Positions 49,300 through 57,932 of a DNA stretch of 64,000 nt are shown piece by piece. The notes under the pieces were generated by a model, which was not told the origin of the DNA, made no database searches, and saw only the letters and a program-made list of their open reading frames with translations. The stretch comes from Leeia oryzae DSM 17879 (GTDB lineage: Bacteria; Pseudomonadota; Gammaproteobacteria; Burkholderiales; Leeiaceae). Each line of letters opens with the position of its first letter. Position 1 is the first letter of the stretch. Made by a program: the position numbers and the translations under genes. The stretch spans positions 124,001 through 188,000 of the forward strand of contig NZ_AQXU01000025.1 in assembly GCF_000376945.1 (NCBI RefSeq). The letters run 5' to 3'.

Positions 49300-50211
49300 A
49301 TGTCCACACCTCGTCATTACAAACATTTACCCGTGTCAGTACTGATACTGATCACCATGTTTTGGGGTGGCTCTTTTATTGTAGTGCAGACTGCCCTCAG
49401 ATGGGCAGGCCCTTACAGCTTTGTGGGCATGCGCTTTCTGGTCGCCGGGCTGATTGCCCTGCTCTTGTGCGGCAAAGAGATCAAGGAGCTGCACCGGCGC
49501 GAAATTACCGCAGGCATCATGATAGGCACTATTCTCTTTGGTGGCTACATCTTGCAAACGATTGGCCTGACGTCTATCCCCAGCAGCAAGTCGGCTTTTC
49601 TCACCGGACTGTATGTACCCCTGGTCCCGCTGGTGCAATGGGCCATTTTTCGCAAGCTGCCCAAACTGAAAGCATGGGTTGGCGTACTGGTGGCGTTTAT
49701 CGGGCTGATCTTGTTATCCAACCCGCACGGGATGTCGCTCCAGATTGGCACGGGCGAGTGGCTATCCATCATCAGTACGCTGTTGATTGCCTTTGAAATC
49801 AGCTTCATCAGCCATTTTGCCCAGGGCTGCAACCCGAAAAGAACGGCGTCTGTCCAACTGCTGACGGTTTCATTGCTGGCGTTTGTCTCCATGGCCTTTA
49901 CGCACGAAGCCCCGCCGGTATTTTCACATTACCTGACTGCTTGCATTCTGGGGGTTGGCGCGGCCACGGCGCTGATCATCATCGGCATGAACTGGGCGCA
50001 AAAAACGGTATCTGCAACCAGCGCCACCGTCATTTACGCCATGGAGCCTGTCTGGGCAGGGGTGATTGGTTATCTGGCCGGCGAACCCATGACCTGGATG
50101 AGCATCTCCGGTGCCGGACTGATCATCTTGAGTGTCCTCATCAGTTCGCTGGACTTTGGCTTCCTCAGGCCACGACCTGCCTCATCAGTCGCGACAGACA
50201 CACCGGCGTAA
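49300..50211 (+). CDS. DMT-superfamily (EamA) transporter
   Basis: The 303-residue membrane protein has ten predicted hydrophobic segments in two EamA halves (TMFWGGSFIVVQTALRWAGP and the GLTSIPSSKSAFLTGLYVPL region). The start MSTPRHYKH at 49300 is chosen; the longer frame runs into the divergent regulator and lacks family sequence. The substrate may be an amino acid or other metabolite. The XRE-cupin regulator is divergent 30 bp away. Confidence 0.88.
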   Translation: MSTPRHYKHLPVSVLILITMFWGGSFIVVQTALRWAGPYSFVGMRFLVAGLIALLLCGKEIKELHRREITAGIMIGTILFGGYILQTIGLTSIPSSKSAFLTGLYVPLVPLVQWAIFRKLPKLKAWVGVLVAFIGLILLSNPHGMSLQIGTGEWLSIISTLLIAFEISFISHFAQGCNPKRTASVQLLTVSLLAFVSMAFTHEAPPVFSHYLTACILGVGAATALIIIGMNWAQKTVSATSATVIYAMEPVWAGVIGYLAGEPMTWMSISGAGLIILSVLISSLDFGFLRPRPASSVATDTPA

Positions 50212-50257
50212 AGGGGGCATGGTTTCCATTTGCAGGTAGGCCGATTACAATACCGGC

Positions 50258-51283
50258 ATGAATATTACCCTGATTCTTCCTGGCCTGATCTGGCCAGATG
50301 CAGACCCGGCGTTGTACAACGGGCTGGACCTTCCCCACTTGCACTGGTTACTTGGTAAAGGCACGGTTAACGTGCTGGCCGGCCAGACGCTGGATCAATG
50401 GCTGGTACGCAAAGCAGAGCTAGGGTTCTCGTTGCCCAATGCGGCCCTGACGGCCCTGCGCCTTCCGGATGCCCCCACAACCGGCTACTGGCTGCATGCC
50501 GACCCGGTACATTTGCACCCGAACCGTTCCGAACTGCGGGTGATTGACACCCAGACCTTTGGCATTACGCCTGCCGAAGCAAATGCACTGATTGACGCAC
50601 TGAACCTGCATTTTGCGGAAGATGGCTTGCGCTTCTTCCCGCTGACACCCTACCAGTGGCTGCTGCATGTGGCCGAAGACCCTAAACTGGACATGACCCC
50701 GTTGCAGCATGTAATTGGCCGCAGCATGGACCCGCATCTGCCCAAGGGGGAGAATGCCATACGCTGGCACAAGCTGCTGAATGAAATCCAGATGCTGATG
50801 TATAACCACCCGGTGAATGACCAGCGGGATGCCAACGGGCAGCCGATGTTGCATAGTGTCTGGCCTTGGGGTGGTGGCAGTTTGCCGGCACCAGTAGCAA
50901 AGCCCAAATCTCTGCCCCGCTGGTGGAGTGATGCACCTGCCTGGCTTGGGTTGGCAAGCTATCTGTCGCATTCGTGCGAACCGACACCCTCACGTGCAGA
51001 GCAGATTGTCAGCGAGCAACAGGATGCCTGGGTGTATCTGGACGGCCTGGCCATGCCGCAAGCCAGGGAAGACGGCTGGGGCTGGCAGGAAATACTGAGA
51101 GAATACGACGCCGTATGGTTTGCGCCACTGATGGCGGCATTGCAGCAAGGACAGGTCCAGCAGGTCACTCTCGTGTATGAGGGAGATCATCAGGTATGTG
51201 AAACTACCGTGACGCGTAGTGCAAGATGGCAATTCTGGAAACGCCCAAAAACACTGGCCAGCCTATCCTCCGCTACTGCTTAG
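50258..51283 (+). CDS. Conserved hypothetical protein, COG4255-like
   Basis: The 341-residue protein resembles a betaproteobacterial family sometimes named a phosphoglycerate-mutase-related or RpfE-type regulatory protein. Family-like traits are the start LILPGLIWPD, the PLTPYQWLLHV stretch and MYNHPVNDQRDANG. No catalytic motif is evident. It starts 46 bp after the transporter and ends next to the EAL-GGDEF gene, convergent with a 4-bp overlap. I do not know its function. Confidence 0.6.
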   Translation: MNITLILPGLIWPDADPALYNGLDLPHLHWLLGKGTVNVLAGQTLDQWLVRKAELGFSLPNAALTALRLPDAPTTGYWLHADPVHLHPNRSELRVIDTQTFGITPAEANALIDALNLHFAEDGLRFFPLTPYQWLLHVAEDPKLDMTPLQHVIGRSMDPHLPKGENAIRWHKLLNEIQMLMYNHPVNDQRDANGQPMLHSVWPWGGGSLPAPVAKPKSLPRWWSDAPAWLGLASYLSHSCEPTPSRAEQIVSEQQDAWVYLDGLAMPQAREDGWGWQEILREYDAVWFAPLMAALQQGQVQQVTLVYEGDHQVCETTVTRSARWQFWKRPKTLASLSSATA

Positions 51284-53079
51284 CGCCATGCCTGGCTCAT
51301 CCGGCAGACCGACAGGCTGCTGCCGGGCGTCATTTTGGCGATATGTTTGACCTCAGCCGCCAGCTCGGCCAGATCATGATGGGACGAGCAGGTGCCCGTT
51401 GGTACCACCACGGCACCAATCGACAGTGACGTAAGCGGTACCAGCGTTTGCTCCCCTTGGCGGGTCATGCCGGAAAAACCGCCCTGTTCCAGATGGCCGG
51501 GCAAAAAGAAACTGGCCACCTCTTCATCAAAGCGTTTCAGCGCCTGCCTGCAACGTGTCTCCCAGTCGGTACTTTGCATCAGCACAATAAAGTCGTCCCC
51601 GCCGATATGCCCGACAAAGTCCCACTTCGGCTGAGAGATATCCAGGAGGATTCTGGCCGCCAGCCGGATGAGGTCATCTCCGCGCCGGTAACCGTACACA
51701 TCGTTGAATGGTTTGAAGTTGTCCAGATCGGCATAGCAGGCCACAAACGGAGCCCCAACAGCGATCAGGGAGTCGACCTGCTCGTCGATCGGTACGTTGC
51801 CGGGCAGTTGCGTGAGCGGATTGGCGTAACGGGCCTGGTTCAGTTGCCGGGTCGACAAGGCCCGCATCAGATCGAACGCGCTGCCCATCCCCCGGTAAAA
51901 GCCGCCTTCGGTGATGATAAAGCCTTTACTCAACTGGCTACGCCCTTCTTCCACCACTTGCTGGCTGACCGTGGTCAGATCCAGATCGGCCTCGACCATC
52001 AGCGGTTCAGTATTCATCAAGATCCGGCAGGGTTTGCGTCCGTACAGGTCCCGCTTATAAGGGCCGGCAAACAGCTCCAGCAAGGTCTGGCGGTCCAGCA
52101 TCCCGACCGGACGATCATGCTCCACCACCGGCAGGGCAATCAGTTCTGCGTCTTGGGCAAAGCGCTGATACACCAGATCGCTCAGGGTATCCGGGGTGAC
52201 CGGCTCTACCGTCTGCATCAGTGACCGGGCCACCAGATGACCGGAACGCCCCTGATGCCGTAGCTGGATGCGTTCTGCCTCGCGCTGGATGGTCGAGACC
52301 ACATGGGCATTCATGACCGGCGGAATCTGCATTTGCGGCTTGGACAGAAAATACCCCTGCCCATACGCCACGCCCAGTTCCTGCAATACCCGCAACTCGT
52401 CATGCGTTTCGATGCCTTCGGCAATCAGGCTGCCGCCAGACTGTGCGGTCAGGTTCTGTACCGCTTGGGTAAAGTGACGCTTGAGCGGATCGTTATTGAT
52501 TTCTTGCACAAAGTGCATGTCAATTTTGACAAAGTCCGGCTTGAGCTCATACCACAGCCGCAAGCTGGAGAAACCAGCCCCCAGATCATCCAGCGCCAGT
52601 TTGAACCCCGCTTTACGGTAGGCATCCAGACTGCGCCAGAGCTGCTGGTAGCCGGGTATAGGCCGGCTTTCGGTCAGTTCCAGCACCAGCCGGCCGGGCG
52701 AAAGCCCCAGCTCGGTCAGTTGTTTGGCCAGACCGTCACAGGAAAAGGCGGGGGAGAAGAAGCAATCCGGATTGGTATTCAGAAACAGGTAACCCGGCAG
52801 TTGCTGCTCGGCAAAGGATTTCAGAATCACCCGGCGACAGCAGCCTTCCAGCTGAATCAGTACGCCGTAACGCTCGGCCAGGTCAAACAGGGCTTGCGGG
52901 GACGTCACCGGACTGCCTGCCGGTGCGCGGATCAAGCCTTCGAAGCCAAGTACCCTGCCTTGCTTTAAATCGACGATCGGCTGAAAATGCGCAATCAGCG
53001 CATCTGTGTCAATCGCCTCAAGCAGGAAAGACAACTGGTCGTCATCTCTTTCTATGCGTCTTAAGGCGTGTACGGGCAT
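51280..53079 (-). CDS. EAL-CBS-GGDEF protein (EAL + GGDDF)
   Basis: The 599-residue protein has an N-terminal EAL phosphodiesterase domain (residues 20-260). The motif is FEGLIR (Glu47), with LELTES, DDLGAGFSSL and AEGIET intact, so c-di-GMP hydrolysis is plausible. A tandem CBS region (about 270-400) follows, then a GGDEF domain with GGDDF at 493-497. The first residues of the motif are intact. CBS domains usually bind adenine nucleotides, so the protein could link energy state to c-di-GMP. GGGAG precedes the ATG at 53079. Confidence 0.88.
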   Translation of the reverse strand: MPVHALRRIERDDDQLSFLLEAIDTDALIAHFQPIVDLKQGRVLGFEGLIRAPAGSPVTSPQALFDLAERYGVLIQLEGCCRRVILKSFAEQQLPGYLFLNTNPDCFFSPAFSCDGLAKQLTELGLSPGRLVLELTESRPIPGYQQLWRSLDAYRKAGFKLALDDLGAGFSSLRLWYELKPDFVKIDMHFVQEINNDPLKRHFTQAVQNLTAQSGGSLIAEGIETHDELRVLQELGVAYGQGYFLSKPQMQIPPVMNAHVVSTIQREAERIQLRHQGRSGHLVARSLMQTVEPVTPDTLSDLVYQRFAQDAELIALPVVEHDRPVGMLDRQTLLELFAGPYKRDLYGRKPCRILMNTEPLMVEADLDLTTVSQQVVEEGRSQLSKGFIITEGGFYRGMGSAFDLMRALSTRQLNQARYANPLTQLPGNVPIDEQVDSLIAVGAPFVACYADLDNFKPFNDVYGYRRGDDLIRLAARILLDISQPKWDFVGHIGGDDFIVLMQSTDWETRCRQALKRFDEEVASFFLPGHLEQGGFSGMTRQGEQTLVPLTSLSIGAVVVPTGTCSSHHDLAELAAEVKHIAKMTPGSSLSVCRMSQAWR

Positions 53080-53179
53080 GTTTGCTCCCATAAATCACTC
53101 ATGTCAGGTTGGATGTTAAGATTAGCTTCAGGATGTGACGCTAGAATGACAGTCAGACACATTGATCAGAACGGCACCC

Positions 53180-54538
53180 ATGCGAGCCCCTAATTCGCTG
53201 CGCAAGCAGCTTGTCAAAAATACCCTGCTGGCGATTCTGGCCCTGTGGCTGGGCACCGCGGCCGTGACTGTGTATTCGGCGCGCCACGAGTCCTTGGAAC
53301 TGCTGGACAACAAGCTGGAACAAACCGCCAACACCCTGCTGGCGTTTAATGTGGAAAGCCTGATCCGCAATGAAAAACTGCCATCGGAAGAAACCAGCCC
53401 GATGGCCGAGGCGGAGCATTTCCCGACCAGTAAAAGCGAGCTTCAGGTTCAGGTATGGCGTCGCAACGGCACGCTGATTGTTGCCACACCGCACGCACCT
53501 GCATTGCCCTTTGACGCACAAGACGGTTTTTCGACCAAACATATTCATGGCACGCACTGGCGCACCTATTCGGTCTGGGATGAAGACGGCACGCTGGAAG
53601 TACGGGTAATAGAAAACGAGGCCAACAACCTGAAAGTAGTGGGCGAAATTGTCAGCCGACAGTGGCTGGCGTTTCTGTTGCTGGCTCCATTTCTGGCGCT
53701 GGCGATCTGGTGGTCGGTCGGACGCGGGTTGCGCCCGCTGAAGCGACTGACTCAGGAACTAAGCGCCCGGCACGCCAAGCATCTGGAGCCCGTGCCGATG
53801 ACGCTGGCCCCGGAAGAGGTCAAACCCCTGCTACTGGAACTGAATGACCTGCTGGAGCGTTTGAACCACGCTTTTACCCAAGAGCGACGTTTTACCGCGG
53901 ATGCCGCACACGAACTGCGGACGCCGCTGGCGGCGCTGCGGGTACAAGCCGAACTGGCCAGCCAGGCCAGCGACCCGCAAGCCCGTGCCCACGCCTTGGC
54001 CCAGTTGGTAGATGGCGCGGCCAGAACCACACACTTGCTGGAACAATTGCTGTGGCTGGCGCGGCTGGACCACGGCCAGACACTGGAAAACGCAGCCCAG
54101 ATCGACCTTGTCCAGCTGGCACAACAAACACTGGCCAATGAAGCCGGGCGGGCGCTGGCGCATAACCAGAATCTGGAATTGCTGACCGACCACCCGGTGC
54201 GGGTCAAGGGCGATGCCGCATTACTTGGCCTGTTGCTCCGCAATCTGGTGGATAACGCCCTGCGCTATACCCAGGAAGGCGGCAGTTGCATGGTGCGTTG
54301 CGATGAAGATGACACTGCAGTACACCTGATTGTCGAGGACGATGGTCCGGGTATTCCGGAAGCCGACATGAGCCGGGTCATGGACCGCTTCTACCGCATC
54401 CCTGGTACCGGCAAAGAAGGTAGTGGATTGGGATTGTCGCTAGTGGCAGAGATTGTCCGGCTGCATGGTGGCACCATGCAGCTGTCTCAGGGGCAGAACC
54501 AGTGTGGTTTGCGCGTCACGGTTCACCTGCCCAAATAG
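53180..54538 (+). CDS. Sensor histidine kinase, QseC/PmrB-like
   Basis: The 452-residue membrane kinase has two membrane segments (about 14-34 and 155-180) around a periplasmic sensor loop, then a HAMP region. The phosphoacceptor is His244 in ADAAHELRTPLAAL. The ATPase has NLVDNALRY, DDGPGIPE and GSGLGLSLVAEI. The start at 53180 gives the normal length; a TTG 18 bases earlier is in frame. No response regulator gene adjoins it, so its partner is elsewhere. Confidence 0.88.
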   Translation: MRAPNSLRKQLVKNTLLAILALWLGTAAVTVYSARHESLELLDNKLEQTANTLLAFNVESLIRNEKLPSEETSPMAEAEHFPTSKSELQVQVWRRNGTLIVATPHAPALPFDAQDGFSTKHIHGTHWRTYSVWDEDGTLEVRVIENEANNLKVVGEIVSRQWLAFLLLAPFLALAIWWSVGRGLRPLKRLTQELSARHAKHLEPVPMTLAPEEVKPLLLELNDLLERLNHAFTQERRFTADAAHELRTPLAALRVQAELASQASDPQARAHALAQLVDGAARTTHLLEQLLWLARLDHGQTLENAAQIDLVQLAQQTLANEAGRALAHNQNLELLTDHPVRVKGDAALLGLLLRNLVDNALRYTQEGGSCMVRCDEDDTAVHLIVEDDGPGIPEADMSRVMDRFYRIPGTGKEGSGLGLSLVAEIVRLHGGTMQLSQGQNQCGLRVTVHLPK

Positions 54539-54559
54539 ACCGCCCTTCCCCCCCGCTCC

Positions 54560-54579
54560 AGCCCGCCCCTGTGCGGGCT
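54560..54579 (+). terminator. Terminator after the histidine kinase gene
   Basis: Arms AGCCCGC and GCGGGCT (7 bp) flank 6 bases and are followed by TTTTCTTT. It lies 22 bp after the stop codon. Confidence 0.8.
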
Positions 54580-54615
54580 TTTTCTTTGTACGTTCGCATC
54601 AACAACACCCTTTAA

Positions 54616-54647
54616 TGTGTTTTTTTGTGCATTTGTGTTTTTTTGTG
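54616..54647. repeat. Two 14-bp TGTGTTTTTTTGTG repeats upstream of pchP-like gene
   Basis: TGTGTTTTTTTGTG occurs at 54616-54629 and 54634-54647, 18 bp apart. It lies in a T/G-rich stretch that continues to about 54676, 50-110 bp before the start codon. Purpose unknown. Confidence 0.6.
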
Positions 54648-54728
54648 TAATTTGTGTGTAATATGGTTGTGTTGTCATTCTGTTTCGACGTACCGCCTGA
54701 CTGTAACCACCTGTGATGAGGAGTTCAC

Positions 54729-55784
54729 ATGAATCGCTTCAAGAAACTGTTTGCAAGTACCTGCCTGATCGGCGCGGCTTTTTCGGCTGACGCCACCGAA
54801 CTGACACACTGGCCTGCAGATGTGGCTGCCAAGCTCAACGCCATGATCAGCAAAAATGCCAATACCGGTGCCTATGCGGTATTTGATGCCGACAACACCA
54901 CCTACCGCTATGATCTGGAAGAATCCTTGCTGCCGTATCTGGAAATGAAAGGCGTGCTGACGCGCGAGAAACTGGACCCGTCACTCAAACTGATCCCGTT
55001 CAAGGACACGCCAGAATTCAAGGAAAGCCTCAACAGCTACTACTACCGCATGTGTGAAGTGGATGATCTGGTATGTTACCCATGGGTGGCCCAGGTATTT
55101 TCCGGCTTTACCCTGAAAGAACTCAAAGGCTATCTGGATGACATGCTGGCCGAAGGCAAGCCGATCCCGATCAAGTATTACAGCGGTGACAAGGTGGTAG
55201 AAGGCACGGTCAACCCGCCCAAGTTCTATACCGGCATGCAAGAGCTGTACAACAAGCTGCAGGAAAACGGCATCAAGGTGTACGTGATGAGTGCCGCCAG
55301 TGAAGAACTGGTACGGATGGTGACGGCTGATCCTAAATACGGCTATAACGCCAAACCGGAAAACGTCTTCGGGGTTAACCTGCTGCTGAAAGACAAATCA
55401 TCCGGCGCGCTGACCACCTCCCGCCTGCAGATCAAAAAAGGTAAATACGACCAGGCTGGCAACATGAACCTGGAACTTACGCCTTACCTGATGAACCCAA
55501 TGACCTGGTACGAAGGCAAGATGGGCACCATTCTGGGCTGGATCGATCAGTGGAAAAAACCGGTGCTGGTGGCTGGCGACACCCCGATTTCAGACGGCTA
55601 CATGCTACTGAATGGCACCGACATCGACAAAGGTGGCGTCCGTGTGTGGGTGAACCGCAAAGCCAAGTACATGCCAGTCATCCAGAAATGGTGGGAAGAC
55701 GCAGCCAAGCAACAGGCGGCACTGGGTCAACCCGTCACCGCAGACAAGAACTGGCTGGTAGTAAAACCTGAAGACATTCAGTAA
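54729..55784 (+). CDS. pchP: Phosphorylcholine phosphatase-like HAD phosphatase
   Basis: The 351-residue secreted phosphatase has a signal peptide and the HAD motif DADNTTY (Asp53, Asp55). Motif III/IV is AGDTPISDGYML. LEESLLPYLEMKGVLTR and the KLIPFKDTPEF stretch match Pseudomonas PchP, which releases choline from phosphorylcholine. With a GbcA-like oxygenase elsewhere in the window, this fits choline/betaine use. A good start at GAGGAGTTCAC before the ATG supports 54729. It is flanked by terminators and probably monocistronic. Confidence 0.83.
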   Translation: MNRFKKLFASTCLIGAAFSADATELTHWPADVAAKLNAMISKNANTGAYAVFDADNTTYRYDLEESLLPYLEMKGVLTREKLDPSLKLIPFKDTPEFKESLNSYYYRMCEVDDLVCYPWVAQVFSGFTLKELKGYLDDMLAEGKPIPIKYYSGDKVVEGTVNPPKFYTGMQELYNKLQENGIKVYVMSAASEELVRMVTADPKYGYNAKPENVFGVNLLLKDKSSGALTTSRLQIKKGKYDQAGNMNLELTPYLMNPMTWYEGKMGTILGWIDQWKKPVLVAGDTPISDGYMLLNGTDIDKGGVRVWVNRKAKYMPVIQKWWEDAAKQQAALGQPVTADKNWLVVKPEDIQ

Positions 55785-55855
55785 ACCGGCCCGTTAACCG
55801 TTGTAGCACCCAGACAGCGACAGGGTTGGCATTGACAAGGCCCTGCGTCAAAAAG

Positions 55856-55892
55856 AAAAACCGCCGGCAGGTATTTCCTGCCGGCGGTTTTT
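55856..55892. terminator. Bidirectional terminator between pchP-like and cytochrome b genes
   Basis: Arms AAAAACCGCCGGCAGG and its complement (16 bp) flank TATTT, with T-runs on both strands. It serves the two convergent genes. Confidence 0.9.
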
Positions 55893-55929
55893 TTCTGCTT
55901 ACCTGGACGTCAATCACACCGTAACAGAA

Positions 55930-56748
55930 TCAATCATCATCTTTGTCTTTATCATCACTTTTGGCCGCAGCATTTGCCGCAGGTTGTTGCTTCAGTACAT
56001 TTTCAGCAGGCTTGGCTGGCACCTTGCTCGTCGCCACGGCATCATCGCTGCTATCGCCAGAATCATCCCCCGCTTCCAGACGGTTATCCTGGAACAAGGG
56101 TGCAAACGCAGGCATCTTGCCCAGCATGCTCTTGGCACCGCCGTAACCGGCCACCAGGAAACTACCCACAAACGCGGCCAGTAACAAACCCACCAACACG
56201 CGACTGGTCTTGATGCCTTCACCGGCATTGGCCATTTTCTTGCCGGTTACCATGGCTTTGGCCAGGTTCTCTTTATGCAGAATGCTGCTCACCACCACCG
56301 CTGCCACATGCACAATCACCAGCCCCAGGAATACATTGCCCAGCAGTTGATGAAACTCGCCCACGTCTTGCGTATCGGAGTAGGTCAGCCAGCCGGTCAG
56401 CGGAGTAGCAATGCCCAGCAGCAACAAGGCAATAATCGCCAGGGCACCGGCCGGATTATGGCCAACATGATGCTCCGGGTTGCCTGCCTTGATGGCCTTG
56501 AAGTAGCGGATGGCTGCCGCAGGAGAACGGATAAACTGGGTAAAGCGGGCATACTTGGTACCAATCAGCCCCCAGATGACACGGAATACCACCAGCGCCG
56601 CAACGGTATAACCGGCCAGGATGTGGATATGGCGGTTGGCCTCACCCTCAGAAGTAATGTAAGCGGTCAGGAAACTGGCCGCCAGCAACCAGTGAAATAC
56701 CCTGGTCGGAATATCCCACACCAGCACTTTTTCCGGCATTTTCATCAT
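55930..56748 (-). CDS. Cytochrome b561-like membrane protein with acidic tail
   Basis: The 272-residue protein has four membrane segments and histidines suited to bind two haems (FHWLLA near residue 18, NRHIHILAGY, FHQLLGN, VIVHVAAV). It is of the Ni/Fe-hydrogenase-like b-type cytochrome class, PF01292. The last 50 residues are a disordered acidic/Ala tail (GDDSGDSSDD, DDKDKDDD). The start at 56748 has AAGGA nearby. Its redox partner, usually a c-type cytochrome, is not adjacent. Confidence 0.82.
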   Translation of the reverse strand: MMKMPEKVLVWDIPTRVFHWLLAASFLTAYITSEGEANRHIHILAGYTVAALVVFRVIWGLIGTKYARFTQFIRSPAAAIRYFKAIKAGNPEHHVGHNPAGALAIIALLLLGIATPLTGWLTYSDTQDVGEFHQLLGNVFLGLVIVHVAAVVVSSILHKENLAKAMVTGKKMANAGEGIKTSRVLVGLLLAAFVGSFLVAGYGGAKSMLGKMPAFAPLFQDNRLEAGDDSGDSSDDAVATSKVPAKPAENVLKQQPAANAAAKSDDKDKDDD

Positions 56749-57467
56749 GACTTCCTTTTCTCAATGTTCATTAACGGTTTTTGTGTGGCAGTTGATTGCC
56801 TGATGCAATGCTGCCTTGTCTTGCCAGTCTGATCAGGGTGTTACTCCATCCTGTATCAGACCGTTCACGTTCTTGCTTTTTTGCGGGAGACCCACACCAA
56901 CATGCGGGAGAACATGTCAGCATGGGCACTCAAACCGGCATTACAGCGCCATGCACCCAATCACCTTTTGTGTGCATGGTGGCAGAATACGCCGCTTTTC
57001 TTAAGTCAACCTTAAGGCATTATGCAGACTGCAACATGGAATGAATAGTAGTGCGCCTGCACCTGCGTCAAGGGCATGTGGATAGTTCGTGGCACTGTCC
57101 ACATGGATACTGGACATCCACGTGGACAGCCTGTGGACAAACAGGCTAATCAACTGATTTTAAACACATATTACACAGAGATTAAAAAACAGGCATCCCT
57201 GTATTGGCATGCACACAGAAGCTGGATGGGTCTATGGATAAGCTGTGGATAAGACACCCAAGCACATGATCCACAAGGGCTTTTTTAGCACGCTTATTTT
57301 TTAGGCAGAAATTAGTCTGCAAGGCCATCCCGTCAGGTCCTCATGCCCGATACAGGCATAAGGCAAGATAGTTCACATTAGGGCTTAACAAGCATGGGGA
57401 AAGGCTGTGGATAACCACAGCAACCCGTTGTAAATAAAGCATTTATACTGTATTGCCTGTTTTTTGA
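56749..57467. other. 719-bp non-coding region with DnaA-box cluster
   Basis: Perfect DnaA boxes (TGTGGATAA) lie at 57244-57252 and 57406-57414. One-mismatch copies are TGTGGATAG at 57077, TGTGGACAA at 57132, TATGGATAA at 57233 and TGATCCACA at 57267. An inverted repeat CTGTCCAC/GTGGACAG spans 57095-57129. T-rich tracts at 57281-57302 could ease unwinding. No gene was found here. dnaA is not in the window. Confidence 0.6.
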
Positions 57468-57932
57468 TCAACGCGAACCACGGTTCAGCCAGCAATGGTC
57501 GACTGACAGCTTGCCTGCGCCGCTAGATACCAGCACCAGCAGCATCAACCCCCATTGCCAGTGATCAAAGAGCCCGCTTGTCCATTGCCCCTGTGGCCCG
57601 GTTAAGCCGTGCCAGTAAGAAATGACCGCCATCAGGTTCAAGACAAACAGGCCACTGGCGGCAAAACGACTCATCAGCCCCGTGACCAGCAACACCGGCA
57701 ACAGCAGCTCGCCCGCAGTGGCCAATGGCGCAGCCACCGCTGGCGGTAGCAACGGTACATGGTATTCATCGGTAAACAGGGCAATGGTGGTCGACCAGTC
57801 CTGAATCTTGGTCAGTCCGGACAAGAAAAATGCCCGCCCGATTTCCAGACGCATCAGTAACAGCACCAACGGCAGCAATACCACCCCAACACGGCTGATC
57901 AGCTGATCCAGCGCCAGTAAATGTCTTTTCAT
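57468..57932 (-). CDS. DoxX-family membrane protein of the bufferin operon
   Basis: The 154-residue protein has four hydrophobic segments and the DoxX-like start (LPLVLLLMRLEIGRAFFLSGLTKIQDW). It overlaps the stop of the upstream bufC by 4 bp, so the genes are coupled. DoxX proteins are frequent last members of MNIO operons; the role there is unclear. Confidence 0.85.
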   Translation of the reverse strand: MKRHLLALDQLISRVGVVLLPLVLLLMRLEIGRAFFLSGLTKIQDWSTTIALFTDEYHVPLLPPAVAAPLATAGELLLPVLLVTGLMSRFAASGLFVLNLMAVISYWHGLTGPQGQWTSGLFDHWQWGLMLLVLVSSGAGKLSVDHCWLNRGSR

